DNA of 13,423 nucleotides from Flavobacteriales bacterium. GTDB taxonomy: Bacteria > Bacteroidota > Bacteroidia > Flavobacteriales_F > PHOS-HE28. The stretch is from positions 1 to 13,423 of the forward strand of contig JADZGG010000376.1 in assembly GCA_020854015.1 (NCBI GenBank), written 5' to 3'. Below are positions 1-7,800 of this stretch, piece after piece. Within the stretch, counting starts at the first letter, position 1; every line of letters starts with the position of its first letter. Made by a program: the position numbers and the translations under genes. A model generated the notes under the pieces. It searched no databases. It had not been told where the DNA came from and worked only from the letters and a program-made list of their open reading frames with translations.

Positions 1-378
1 ACCGTCCTTACTGGAAAGTGCGAAATCCGTATGGATCGCATCCGTGACAATGTCCTCACCGTCGCACCAGATGAGCACATAGCCCTGCTCTGGAATGTCG
101 ATCGGAGGCAATTCGAAAGGTTCAGGATCGCCTTGTGAACGATCGCTCAGGTACCACTCACCGGCTTCCATGTGGAGGGTGGGCCCAGGGTTGTACAATT
201 CGATCCAGTCCGCATGATCGCCGAACTCGTTGGCGGTCATGGAGCCCGAGGCGACCATCTCATTCACCACAAGGCGACCTGCAGTTATCGTATCAGGAAC
301 TGCAGGTGCAGGATCCGACTCCCTCGTGCAGCCTATCAGCAGCGTTGAGGTCAAGAGGATCGGAATGCTGCGCTTCAT
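1..378 (-). CDS. Lamin-tail-domain (LTD) lipoprotein, C-terminus cut by window edge
   Basis: Minus-strand reading frame with no stop from the ATG at 378 to base 1, giving 126 residues of a longer protein. Residues 1-17 form a lipoprotein signal: a basic MKR start, a hydrophobic stretch, and the lipobox LIGC with the lipidated Cys at residue 17. A short Pro/Ala-rich linker follows. From about residue 35 there is a lamin-tail-like beta-sandwich signature: LVVNEMVASG, then DHADWIELYNPG (residues 54-65), WYLSD, and IPEQGYVLIWCDGE. The pattern 'NE-hydrophobic-A...DWIELYN' is characteristic of bacterial LTD domains, which occur in secreted or surface proteins and often sit next to nuclease or CotH-like modules. 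No other in-frame ATG lies nearby upstream. The product is probably anchored in the outer membrane or facing the periplasm. Its substrate or partner is unknown, and any catalytic module would lie beyond the left edge. Confidence 0.8.
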   Translation of the reverse strand, partial: MKRSIPILLTSTLLIGCTRESDPAPAVPDTITAGRLVVNEMVASGSMTANEFGDHADWIELYNPGPTLHMEAGEWYLSDRSQGDPEPFELPPIDIPEQGYVLIWCDGEDIVTDAIHTDFALSSKDG

Positions 379-528
379 GCTGCGAAGCAACAGCCCACAT
401 ATTACGGGGCGGTGTTGTGCAGATACAGCTTTGGTGAACCTTGTGTTTCGGGAACGTTTCGTGGTCAGGGCACACGGTGATCCGGGCGGAGCGGTGTGCT
501 CCACTTCGACCATCGCTGAAGGAAAGCC

Positions 529-954
529 TTAGGCGCTCTTCTTCCCTGTACCCAGCACGAAGCCGGCCACCGCACCCATACCAGCGGCCCAGACCGTGTT
601 CGCGAGGACGTCCACGATCACGATGGTGTGGTTCGCGTACCAGTTCATCATGGCCATGAACATCAGATCGATGCTCAAGTACACAAGGCACCCGATGACG
701 GCTCCGGCCACCAACCCACCTTGCAGGGTTGTGATGCCCATGCGACTTGCGGCCCACGCGAGCAGGATCCCGAACACCAGATTCGCGAGCAGCACCAACA
801 AGAGGTTCATTTCTCCTTCGGCTTTCATCAACCCTTCGTAGTGGATCGTGTTGGCCTCATAGTAGCCCATCAAGGCCATGCCGAAGATGACCCAGCCCAG
901 GAGGAAGCCAGTAACGCCAGCGGCCAAGGCCGCGAGCAGCATTTTCGTGTTCAT
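529..954 (-). CDS. Small four-helix integral membrane protein, function unknown
   Basis: Encodes 141 residues, starting MNTKMLLAAL and ending GTGKKSA before TAA. Four hydrophobic segments are visible at about residues 5-30, 49-70, 76-102 and 110-136, so this is a compact inner-membrane protein. Small residues are frequent in the helices (AGVTGFLLGW, GGLVAGAVIG, AAGMGAVAGFVLG), suggesting tight helix packing. A polar segment with YYEANTIHYEGL lies between helices 1 and 2. The frame stays open upstream to an ATG at 1065, but that 37-residue extension is hydrophilic and would run through the divergent intergenic region, so the Met at 954 is preferred; residue 5 (Met) is a second possibility. It resembles uncharacterised DUF-type membrane proteins of Bacteroidota, but I cannot name the family with certainty. 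It is divergent from the CPBP protease gene across 140 bases and 150 bases upstream of the co-directional LTD lipoprotein gene. No catalytic motif is seen. Confidence 0.82.
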   Translation of the reverse strand: MNTKMLLAALAAGVTGFLLGWVIFGMALMGYYEANTIHYEGLMKAEGEMNLLLVLLANLVFGILLAWAASRMGITTLQGGLVAGAVIGCLVYLSIDLMFMAMMNWYANHTIVIVDVLANTVWAAGMGAVAGFVLGTGKKSA

Positions 955-1058
955 AGGTATCCGGTTTGGTGAAAGTTCCTCGAATCTCCGGAAGGTGGGC
1001 ACGAAGGTCACATACTGCCCAGCGAGCTTTTCAACCGGGCCCTGTTCCTCATGGATGC

Positions 1059-1090
1059 TTTCCAAGTGAAAGGAACCGCATCTACCTTCA
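1059..1090 (+). promoter_or_regulatory. Putative Bacteroidota-type promoter of the CPBP protease gene
   Basis: TTTC at 1059-1062 is followed after 20 bases by TACCTTCA at 1083-1090. These approximate the Bacteroidota -33 (TTTG) and -7 (TAnnTTTG) elements with near-standard spacing. The -7 box ends four bases before the ATG at 1095, which would place transcription start at or next to the start codon. The last two bases of the -7 box differ from consensus. Confidence 0.45.
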
Positions 1091-1094
1091 CCCT

Positions 1095-2066
1095 ATGACC
1101 AATGCCAACAAGCGCATCGTTTCATTCCTTTTTCTCGCCTATGCGATCAGCTGGAGCATCGTGGGCTTAGGTGTAGCGTTGGGGGCGGGTCCCGCGCAAT
1201 CGCTCGGTTACATGTTCATGGCCGGGCTCTCGATGTTCGGTCCCGCCTTGGCGGCCATCATCCAGCAACGATCCCTCGATCATGCACCTTGGTCGGGACT
1301 GGGCATCGGTCTGAAAGGCGTGCATTGGCGACAGGTCGCCTGGACCGCGGTGGTCGGCCTGGTCCTGATCCCCTTGTCCTTGTTGGTGGCCAAGGTGTTC
1401 GGTGACGGACTCGGGATCGAAGCCTTCGGCCATGTTTCGATCACACAGGAACGATTGCTCACTTCAGTGGGCGAGATGATGGCCAGCTCAGGTGTGAAGT
1501 CCAATACGTTGGCCACGATGCTGGAAGGACATCACCTGCCTGGGGCCTTACTGCTGGTCGGTCTTGCCCTGGTCACGTTGCTTTCGGCCTGCACACTGAA
1601 CTTGCCCGTGATGATGGGGGAGGAGCTCGGTTGGCGCGGGTACCTGTTCCAGGCCACAGCGCATTGGTCCGGTGCCCGGCGCGTGCTTTTTACCGGTTTC
1701 TTCTGGGGCCTCTGGCACGCGCCGCTCATTGCCATGGGTCACAACTACCCAGAGCATCCCATGCTCGGCATTGGCCTCATGGTGGTCTTCTGCATCTTGC
1801 TCGCTCTGCAGTTCGATCGTGCGCGCTTGCGGTCGGGTACCACGTGGGCGGCCGGGCTTCTGCATGGTTGTATCAACGGCAGTGCTGGTGGCTATGCGTT
1901 GTTCGCTTGGGGCGGCGGTTCATTGGTGAACTCGCCGGTCGGCATGGCGGGCTTCATCGCTTTGGTGGTGCTCGGGATCGCGGTCATCGCTTTCGACCCG
2001 ACGTACCGCCAACGCTTCCTGACGCGCACGACCGACCCCGTCCCCGCACTTCCGATCCCCGACTGA
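1095..2066 (+). CDS. CPBP-family intramembrane metalloprotease (CAAX/Abi type)
   Basis: Encodes 323 residues of a strongly hydrophobic, multi-pass membrane protein. All three conserved CPBP motifs are visible: E176-E177-L-G-W-R181 (EExxxR), W-G-L-W-H208 in the second motif (Trp in the place usually held by Phe of FxxxH), and H257-G-C-I-N261 (HxxxN). In this family the Glu and His residues form the active site of an intramembrane protease. Homologues process prenylated proteins in eukaryotes, and bacterial members are linked to bacteriocin self-immunity, regulated proteolysis or unknown tasks. The first helix starts almost directly at the N-terminus (RIVSFLFLAYAISW). The frame is open upstream to an ATG at 966, but that extension is hydrophilic and the promoter-like box immediately before 1095 supports the later start. 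No bacteriocin or immunity genes are nearby, so the substrate cannot be guessed. The tail (residues about 300-323) is short and Pro-rich. Confidence 0.9.
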   Translation: MTNANKRIVSFLFLAYAISWSIVGLGVALGAGPAQSLGYMFMAGLSMFGPALAAIIQQRSLDHAPWSGLGIGLKGVHWRQVAWTAVVGLVLIPLSLLVAKVFGDGLGIEAFGHVSITQERLLTSVGEMMASSGVKSNTLATMLEGHHLPGALLLVGLALVTLLSACTLNLPVMMGEELGWRGYLFQATAHWSGARRVLFTGFFWGLWHAPLIAMGHNYPEHPMLGIGLMVVFCILLALQFDRARLRSGTTWAAGLLHGCINGSAGGYALFAWGGGSLVNSPVGMAGFIALVVLGIAVIAFDPTYRQRFLTRTTDPVPALPIPD

Positions 2067-2138
2067 TGGTTGGTCCGTCGCCGATCCTGAAGTCCGCCTG
2101 CCATTCGCCCTGATCCGCTTCCGCTCATCCGCGTGGTA

Positions 2139-2169
2139 CTTGTGGGTGATCCGGAGCCCACTACTTTCG
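2139..2169 (+). promoter_or_regulatory. Putative promoter of the SPFH gene
   Basis: CTTG at 2139-2142 and TACTTTCG at 2162-2169 are separated by 19 bases, matching the Bacteroidota TTTG-N19-TAnnTTTG layout with one mismatch in each box. Transcription would start around 2175, leaving a leader of roughly 50 bases before the ATG at 2227. It lies in the 160-base gap after the CPBP gene; I see no hairpin terminator in that gap. Confidence 0.45.
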
Positions 2170-2226
2170 AGCCGCCCGTTCACCGAAGAGGATCACTTGT
2201 TCGATGAACGCTTAACAACCCGGACG

Positions 2227-4134
2227 ATGTCGATCTCCTTCCTGAACATGTGGTGGGTGCTCCCACTGATCATCAGCCTCATCCTTTACAAGCAAGTGCT
2301 GCGCGTCTTCTTCGGCGTGGTGATCGTACCCGAGGACCGCATCGGACTGGTGACGAAGAAATTCGTGTTGTTCGGAGCGAACAAGGAACTGCCCGATGGC
2401 CGCATCATCGCCACCAAGGGTGAAGCTGGTTTCCAGGCGAAGACCCTGGCGCCAGGTCTCTACTTCTGGATGTGGTTCTGGCAGTTCGATGTGACCATGG
2501 AACCCTTCACCGTGATCCCGGAAGGTCGGATCGGTCTGGTTCTGTCGAAGGATGGTGCCGAGATCCCTACGGGCAATATCCTTGCGCGAAGGGTCGAATG
2601 CGACAACTTCCAGGATGCGGAGAAGTTCCTGAGCAACGGTGGCCAGCGCGGTCGACAGACCGTGTACATCACAGCAGGTTCATACAGGATCAACACGATG
2701 CTTTTCCAGGTGTCCATCACGGACATGGTACGCATCCAGGAGAGCATGGTCGGCATCGTTACCACCTTGGACGGTCAACCCATCGAAGCGGGCCAGATCG
2801 CGGGTAAGCTGATCGAGGGTCACAACAACTTCCAGGATTTCGATTCCTTCATCAAGAACGGCGGTAACCGAGGGCTGCAGCCGCAGGTCGTGCTCGCGGG
2901 ATCATACAACCTCAACCCATGGGCCGTGCAGATCGAGGAGATCCCGATGATGGAGATCCCGATCGGATACGTCGGGGTGGTGATCAGTTACATCGGTCAG
3001 GAAGGGCACGATCTTACCGGGGTCGACTTCAAGCACGGCAACATCGTGCAGAAGGGCTTCAAGGGTGTTTGGTTGGAACCGTTGGGTCCTGGCAAGTACC
3101 CGATCAACAAGTACATCATGAAGGTGGAACTTGTGCCCACCACGAACCTCGTGCTGAACTGGGCCGCTGCGCGCAGCGAGGCGCACAACCTTGACAAGAA
3201 CCTGAGCACCATCACCGTGCGTTCGAAGGATGGTTTCCCTTTCAACCTTGACGTTGCGCAGATCATCCATGTGCCCACCACGGAAGCGCCCAAGGTGATC
3301 GCTCGATTCGGCAATATGGTGAACCTCGTTTCGCAGGTCTTGGAGCCCACCATCGGCAACTACTTCCGAAACAGTGCGCAGGACAGCGATGTCATCGCTT
3401 TCCTCAGCACCAGGAAGGAACGGCAGGAAAGTGCCAAGGCCCACATCAAGAAGGTGTTGGACGAATACAACGTGAACGCGGTGGATACGTTGATCGGCGA
3501 CATCGTACCTCCGGAATCACTGATGAAGACGTTGACCGACCGGAAGATCGCGGAAGAGCAGAAAGTGACCTACGATACCCAGAAGCGGGCGCAGGAAACA
3601 CGCCAGGGCATGGAGAAGGAGACCGCCATCGCCGATATGCAGAAGGACATCGTGAAGGCGCAGCAAAGCGTCGAGATCGCTGAGCGGACAGCGAGCGCCA
3701 CCGTGAAGAAGTCGGAAGGTGACGCCAACAGCGTGAAACTGGCCGTAGGCGCGGAAGCCGAGGCCACCAAGTTGCGCGCGTTCGCAGAGGCCGAAGCCAC
3801 ACGTGCCCGTGCGCAGGCTGAATCCGAGGCCATCAAGTTGAAGGCCTCAGCACAAGCTGAGCAGATCTCCTTGACCGGTACCGCTGAGGCCGGCAAGATC
3901 CTCGCTGTCGGTAAGAGCACGGCCGAAGCCTATGAGCTCGCCGTCAAGGCTCTCGGCGGAGAGAACTTCACCCGCTACAAGATCACCGAGGAGCTGAGCA
4001 AAGGTCACATCAAGCTGATCCCCGATGTGTTGATCGGCGGGGGGCAGGGTGGAGGTACGTCCATTGATGGGTTGCTCGGTCTGAAGCTGATGGAGATGAT
4101 CGATCCGAAGAAGCCGCAGGGGGACACAAAGTGA
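2227..4134 (+). CDS. SPFH/band-7 (flotillin-like) membrane scaffold protein with N-terminal beta-repeats
   Basis: Encodes 635 residues. An N-terminal hydrophobic segment (about residues 8-33, WWVLPLIISLILY) anchors it in the membrane. Residues about 34-301 hold four related units that begin near 34, 97, 171 and 244, each with a pattern like VP/IP-x-G-x-IG-x-V and ending near a GxYxxN-type strand; units 2 and 3 also share NFQD and NGGxRGxQ. The SPFH domain follows (about 302-480). A long helical, Ala/Glu/Lys-rich stretch (about 455-575) carries flotillin-style AEAEATKLRA, FAEAEATRAR and AQAESEAIKL motifs, and the tail has a Gly-rich GGGQGGG. SPFH proteins oligomerise into membrane-bound cages and organise microdomains or chaperone membrane proteases. 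The ATG at 2227 is chosen because the open frame upstream (from 2140) is hydrophilic and overlaps the promoter candidate; 2248 is an alternative. A DUF983 gene follows after 45 bases. The exact partner is unknown. Confidence 0.9.
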   Translation: MSISFLNMWWVLPLIISLILYKQVLRVFFGVVIVPEDRIGLVTKKFVLFGANKELPDGRIIATKGEAGFQAKTLAPGLYFWMWFWQFDVTMEPFTVIPEGRIGLVLSKDGAEIPTGNILARRVECDNFQDAEKFLSNGGQRGRQTVYITAGSYRINTMLFQVSITDMVRIQESMVGIVTTLDGQPIEAGQIAGKLIEGHNNFQDFDSFIKNGGNRGLQPQVVLAGSYNLNPWAVQIEEIPMMEIPIGYVGVVISYIGQEGHDLTGVDFKHGNIVQKGFKGVWLEPLGPGKYPINKYIMKVELVPTTNLVLNWAAARSEAHNLDKNLSTITVRSKDGFPFNLDVAQIIHVPTTEAPKVIARFGNMVNLVSQVLEPTIGNYFRNSAQDSDVIAFLSTRKERQESAKAHIKKVLDEYNVNAVDTLIGDIVPPESLMKTLTDRKIAEEQKVTYDTQKRAQETRQGMEKETAIADMQKDIVKAQQSVEIAERTASATVKKSEGDANSVKLAVGAEAEATKLRAFAEAEATRARAQAESEAIKLKASAQAEQISLTGTAEAGKILAVGKSTAEAYELAVKALGGENFTRYKITEELSKGHIKLIPDVLIGGGQGGGTSIDGLLGLKLMEMIDPKKPQGDTK

Positions 4135-4167
4135 TCCATGTCCTGAGCCTACCGAAAGTCACGCGCC

Positions 4168-4175
4168 TACCTTTG
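4168..4175 (+). promoter_or_regulatory. Consensus -7 box TACCTTTG before the DUF983 gene
   Basis: TACCTTTG is a perfect match to the Bacteroidota -7 consensus TAnnTTTG and ends four bases before the ATG at 4180, the same distance as the box before the CPBP gene. No good -33 TTTG is seen 19-21 bases upstream. If used, the mRNA would be nearly leaderless, and this gene would be transcribed independently of the SPFH gene even though only 45 bases separate them. Confidence 0.5.
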
Positions 4176-4179
4176 GAGC

Positions 4180-4554
4180 ATGGCATTCCTCAAAGGCACC
4201 AAGTTGTACAGCATAGGCCATTTCACTTGTCCTTTCTGTCAGGAGGGTGCGTTCTTCGTTTCTCATCCGTACAACCTGTCCAAGGTCGGCGATGTGCATG
4301 AGCATTGCCCGGTATGCCACCGGCGGCTGACCAAGGAAGTGGGCTTTTACTGGGGTGCCTTGTTCGTCAGCTATGCCCTCAGCATCGGCTTCAGCTTGAT
4401 GATGTTCGGTATTGCCTGGCTGATCAAGCCGGACCTGGGCATCCTCGGTTTCTTCATTGCTGTGGTGGGCGCCACAGCGCTGGCTTCGCCCTACCTCTAC
4501 GCCTTGTCCAAGATCATCTGGGCCAATTTCTTCTTCCACTATCAAGGACGTTGA
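4180..4554 (+). CDS. DUF983-family zinc-ribbon membrane protein
   Basis: Encodes 124 residues. The N-terminal half is a small zinc-ribbon-like module with two CPxC knuckles, C17-P-F-C20 and C43-P-V-C46, separated by the conserved-looking FFVSHPYNLSKV segment and HEHCP. Two transmembrane helices follow, about residues 56-82 and 86-110, with GFYWGALFVSYALS at the first helix boundary. Cysteine spacing, length and the 'KGxKLYSI' opening match DUF983 proteins, which are widespread in Bacteroidota and Alphaproteobacteria and have no established biochemical role. The Cys pairs probably bind zinc on the cytoplasmic side. The start is fixed by the promoter-like TACCTTTG four bases upstream. It is co-directional with the SPFH gene, though not necessarily co-transcribed, and is followed by 336 bases without a gene. 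Confidence 0.9.
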   Translation: MAFLKGTKLYSIGHFTCPFCQEGAFFVSHPYNLSKVGDVHEHCPVCHRRLTKEVGFYWGALFVSYALSIGFSLMMFGIAWLIKPDLGILGFFIAVVGATALASPYLYALSKIIWANFFFHYQGR

Positions 4555-4648
4555 CCCAGGGTCGATCCGTTCCATGGAAGGGAATTGAGCCATGCTTCGG
4601 CAAAGGCTTACGTAGCGCGGGATCGCCTGATCCTCTAGGGTTATGCTC

Positions 4649-4662
4649 AACACGATCGTGTT
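4649..4662. promoter_or_regulatory. Perfect 14-bp palindrome, candidate operator
   Basis: AACACGATCGTGTT is identical to its own reverse complement. Symmetry stops at the flanking bases on both sides. It sits about 50-60 bases upstream of the putative -7 box at 4708, a position suited to a dimeric transcription factor. No second copy was noticed in the window, so function is only inferred. Confidence 0.35.
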
Positions 4663-4707
4663 CACAACTGCCCGGGTGCAAGGGTCGATCACGGATGCCA
4701 CCGGGGA

Positions 4708-4715
4708 TAGGTTTG
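4708..4715 (+). promoter_or_regulatory. Candidate -7 box TAGGTTTG for the giant gene
   Basis: TAGGTTTG matches the Bacteroidota -7 consensus TAnnTTTG fully. No TTTG-like -33 element is found at the usual distance, so it would need an activator or be fortuitous. Use of this site would give a leader of about 170 bases before the ATG at 4891. Confidence 0.35.
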
Positions 4716-4882
4716 TCCAGCACCTGTCCGGAACAGGCGCATGGCATTGATCCCTATCGCACCTGTCGTTGCAAGGCACGGTGAGCTCCGCTTCGGATCC
4801 AGCATGCGTCCGGCTTTGGTCCGATACTACCCCGTCAGGCTCTCTCCGCGGGTGGGTAGGTAACGGCAGGTCCGAACACCAC

Positions 4883-4887
4883 GGAGG
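4883..4887 (+). promoter_or_regulatory. Shine-Dalgarno-like GGAGG close to the giant gene's ATG
   Basis: GGAGG ends only three bases before the ATG at 4891, closer than the usual 5-9 bases. Bacteroidota rarely depend on Shine-Dalgarno pairing, and none of the other genes here has a clear one. It supports this start, which is also the first ATG after an in-frame TAA at 4861-4863. Confidence 0.4.
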
Positions 4888-4890
4888 TAC

Positions 4891-7800
4891 ATGGCTCAAA
4901 CCGTACGCACGCGCTTCGGCGCCCTGGTCCGCAGGACCGCATTCCGCTCCCTCGTTCGCACCGCTCTCGCCGCTTCGGCGTTGCTCTTCCTTCAAGGGGA
5001 GGCCAGGGCCACGCACGCCATGGGAGGCGAGATCAGCTATACCTGTCTTGGCGGCAACCAGTACAAGGTCACGCTGAACTTCTATCGGGATTGCAACGGT
5101 GTGGCGGCGCCGACCAACTGCAATAACGGTCTCGCGTTCAACTACAGGTCGACCGCGTGCAATGCCAACGTGAACTCCTGCTTCGCATTCGAGAGCGTTC
5201 AGGTGATCACGCCGATCTGCCCTTCAGAGACCGACCGGTGCACGAGCACGTCGGGTGTCTATGGTGTGGAGAAGTACACATTCAGCAAGATCATCAACCT
5301 GACGCAATGGGCCGGGTGTGGTACCGACTGGGTGATCAGCTGGGAGCTTTGTTGCCGTAACAACGCCATCACTTCGCTGCAGAACCCGGGTAACCAGTCA
5401 CTGTTCCTGGACGCGCGTTTGAACAACACAGTGACGCCCTGCAACAACTCGCCCCAGTTCCTCAGCAACCCCACGCCCTTCTATTGCCTGGGGCAGAGCG
5501 TGAGCTACAACCCCGGAGCTTCGGATATCGATGGCGACCAGCTCCAGTACGCATTGATCGCTGCCCGCGGTGCGGGTGGTGCCAACCTCACATACAACGG
5601 TGCCTACTCCGCTGCCCAGCCGATCGTGAACACCGGTGGCGCGAACGCAGTGACCCTCAATGCCACCACGGGTACCATGACCGTTGTGCCAAGCATCCAG
5701 CAGGTGGCCGTGCTCACCTACCGTGTGCGGGAATTCCGGAATGGCGTACAGGTCGGTGAGGTGACGCGTGACGTTCAGGTGGTGGTGCGACAATGTGCCG
5801 GGAACACTGCACCTAACGCTTCGGGTATCAATGGCACCAACCAGTACAGCACGACCGTATGCGCTGGAACACCGGTCAACTTCACCATCAACTCGAGTGA
5901 CGCCAACGCAGGGCAGGCCGTCAGTCTCACTTGGAACAACGGCATACCAGGCGCCACCTTCACCACGAGCGGTTCGCCTCTTCAAACGGGCACCTTCTCT
6001 TGGACACCGACAGTAGCCGACATCGGCAACCAGGTTTTCGTGGTCACCGCTGCGGATAACGCCTGTCCCTTGGTCGGCACCAATGATTTCGGATACTCCA
6101 TCACCGTAACGCCGCCCAACACGGCAGCGAACGCCGGACCCGCGCAACAGGTATGCGGTACCACGGCCACGCTCGCTGGTGTGCTGCCCTACTCACAGGT
6201 CACCGGCACATGGTCGGTAGTTAGCGGAACGGGCACGTTCGCCAACGCCAACAATCCTACCACTGCTGTCTCCGGACTTTCAGCCGGCAACAACGTGTTC
6301 CAGTGGACCGTGAACTATGCGCCTTGCGGAACCGCTTCGGCTCAGGTCACCATCACGAGTTTCAACCCTTCTCAAGCTGCGGCGAACGCCGGTCCGGATC
6401 AGCAACTCTGCCTGCCCGCCAACAGCGCCACCCTCGCCGGGAATACCGCCACAGCTCCGGCAGCAGGCACATGGACTTTGATCCAGGGTTCCGGTACGAT
6501 CACCACCCCGGCCTCGCCCACGACCACGGTCACGGGCCTTGGTGTAGGTGTGAACCGCTTCCGTTGGACCATCAACAACGGACCTTGTGCAGCGCCGACC
6601 ACCGATGATGTGCTCATCACGGTGTTCAGCAATGCGCAAACCCCTGCCAACGCTGGACCCGATCAGTCCATCTGCACGCCGACGAACAGTGTGACCATGA
6701 ACGCCAATGCGCTCATCGGTCCGGCGACCGGTACCTGGAGCGTGGTGAGCGGTTCGGGTACCATCACGACGGCTTCTTCGCCCACCACTACCATCACCGG
6801 ACTACCGGTGGGTATCCACACCTTCCAATGGACGGTGAACAACGGAGCCTGCGGTAGCACCAACGATCAGGTGACGATCACCGTTTTCTCGGCCTCCAGC
6901 CCGAACGCCAACGCGGGTCCCGATCAACAGGTCTGTACAACAACGTCGGTGATGAGCGCCAGCGCTCCCACGGCACCGGCCACCGGCGCTTGGACGCTGG
7001 TGAGCGGTACCGGTACGTTCGCGAACGCCACCTCGCCCTTCACATCCGTAAGCGGCCTCAGTGTTGGAACGAACGTGTTCCAATGGACAGTGAACAACGG
7101 TCCTTGTGCGAACGGAATCACCACCGATCAAGTGACGATCACGGTGTTCAGCCCGGGTGCTCCGGCCGCCAACGCTGGTGCCGACCAGAGCATCTGCAGC
7201 ACCACGCCCGCCACAACGATGGCCGGCAATACGCCGCTCGCTCCTGCCACAGGGACCTGGGCCTTGGTCAGCGGCAGCGGTACCATCACTGCGGCGAACT
7301 CACCCACCACTACGATCACCGGCCTTGGCGTCGGACAGAACGTGTTCAGTTGGACGATCAACAATGGACCCTGTGGTGCGCCCACGACGGATCAAGTGAC
7401 GGTGTTCGTCTATAGTGCGGCGCAAGCAGCGGCCAACGCGGGACCTGATCAGAGCCTTTGCACACCCACGATCAACACCACTCTAGCGGGCAACGCACCG
7501 ACCTTCCCCGCCACGGGTCAATGGACCGTGGTGAGCGGCAGCGCCACCTTCGCTAATGCGGCGGATCCCTTCACGGCTGTCACCAACCTGGGCCAGGGCA
7601 CCAACGTGCTCCGCTGGACCATCAACAACGGACCGTGCGCGAACCCGATCTCTTCCGATGAAGTGACGATCCTGGTCTACAACATCTCGAACCCGATCGC
7701 GTTCGCAGGAGCTGATCAGGAACTCTGCACTACGAATCGTTCGACCACCATCGCCGCCAGTGGTCTTGTTGCTCCGGCCACGGGCACTTGGACCTTGGTA

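Larger units (their letters stand above)
4555..4890 (+). other. 336-base intergenic region upstream of the giant surface-protein gene
   Basis: I find no convincing gene here: short open frames overlap the coding starts on either side and encode no recognisable motif. The region contains a perfect 14-bp palindrome (4649-4662), a consensus -7 box (4708-4715), a short inverted repeat CCTGT-N5-ACAGG around 4733-4747, and two copies of AGGGTCGATC (4558-4567 and 4681-4690). No hairpin plus T-run terminator is visible after the DUF983 stop. The length and content are consistent with the control region of the downstream gene. Confidence 0.6.

Noticed and set aside
468..501. Stem-loop between the two minus-strand genes (GCACAC paired with GTGTGC, about 8 bp with a wobble, 18-base loop)
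   Set aside because: Short stem, large loop and no T-run on either strand, so it does not meet the standard for a terminator.
1095..2066. CPBP protease as part of a bacteriocin-immunity or phage-defence (Abi) system
   Set aside because: No bacteriocin precursor, ABC transporter or defence gene is adjacent; the 'Abi' label in this family does not by itself show defence.
4558..4690. Ten-base direct repeat AGGGTCGATC at 4558-4567 and 4681-4690
   Set aside because: Short, 123 bases apart and not aligned with any promoter element; may be chance in GC-rich DNA.
4733..4747. Inverted repeat CCTGT-N5-ACAGG as a terminator for the DUF983 gene
   Set aside because: Only five base pairs, nearly 180 bases after the stop codon and without a T-run.
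4305..4784. Plus-strand open frame of 159 codons overlapping the DUF983 gene and the following gap
   Set aside because: It runs out of frame through the well-supported DUF983 gene, with no recognisable motif and Pro/Gly/Arg/Ser-rich composition typical of an off-frame read.
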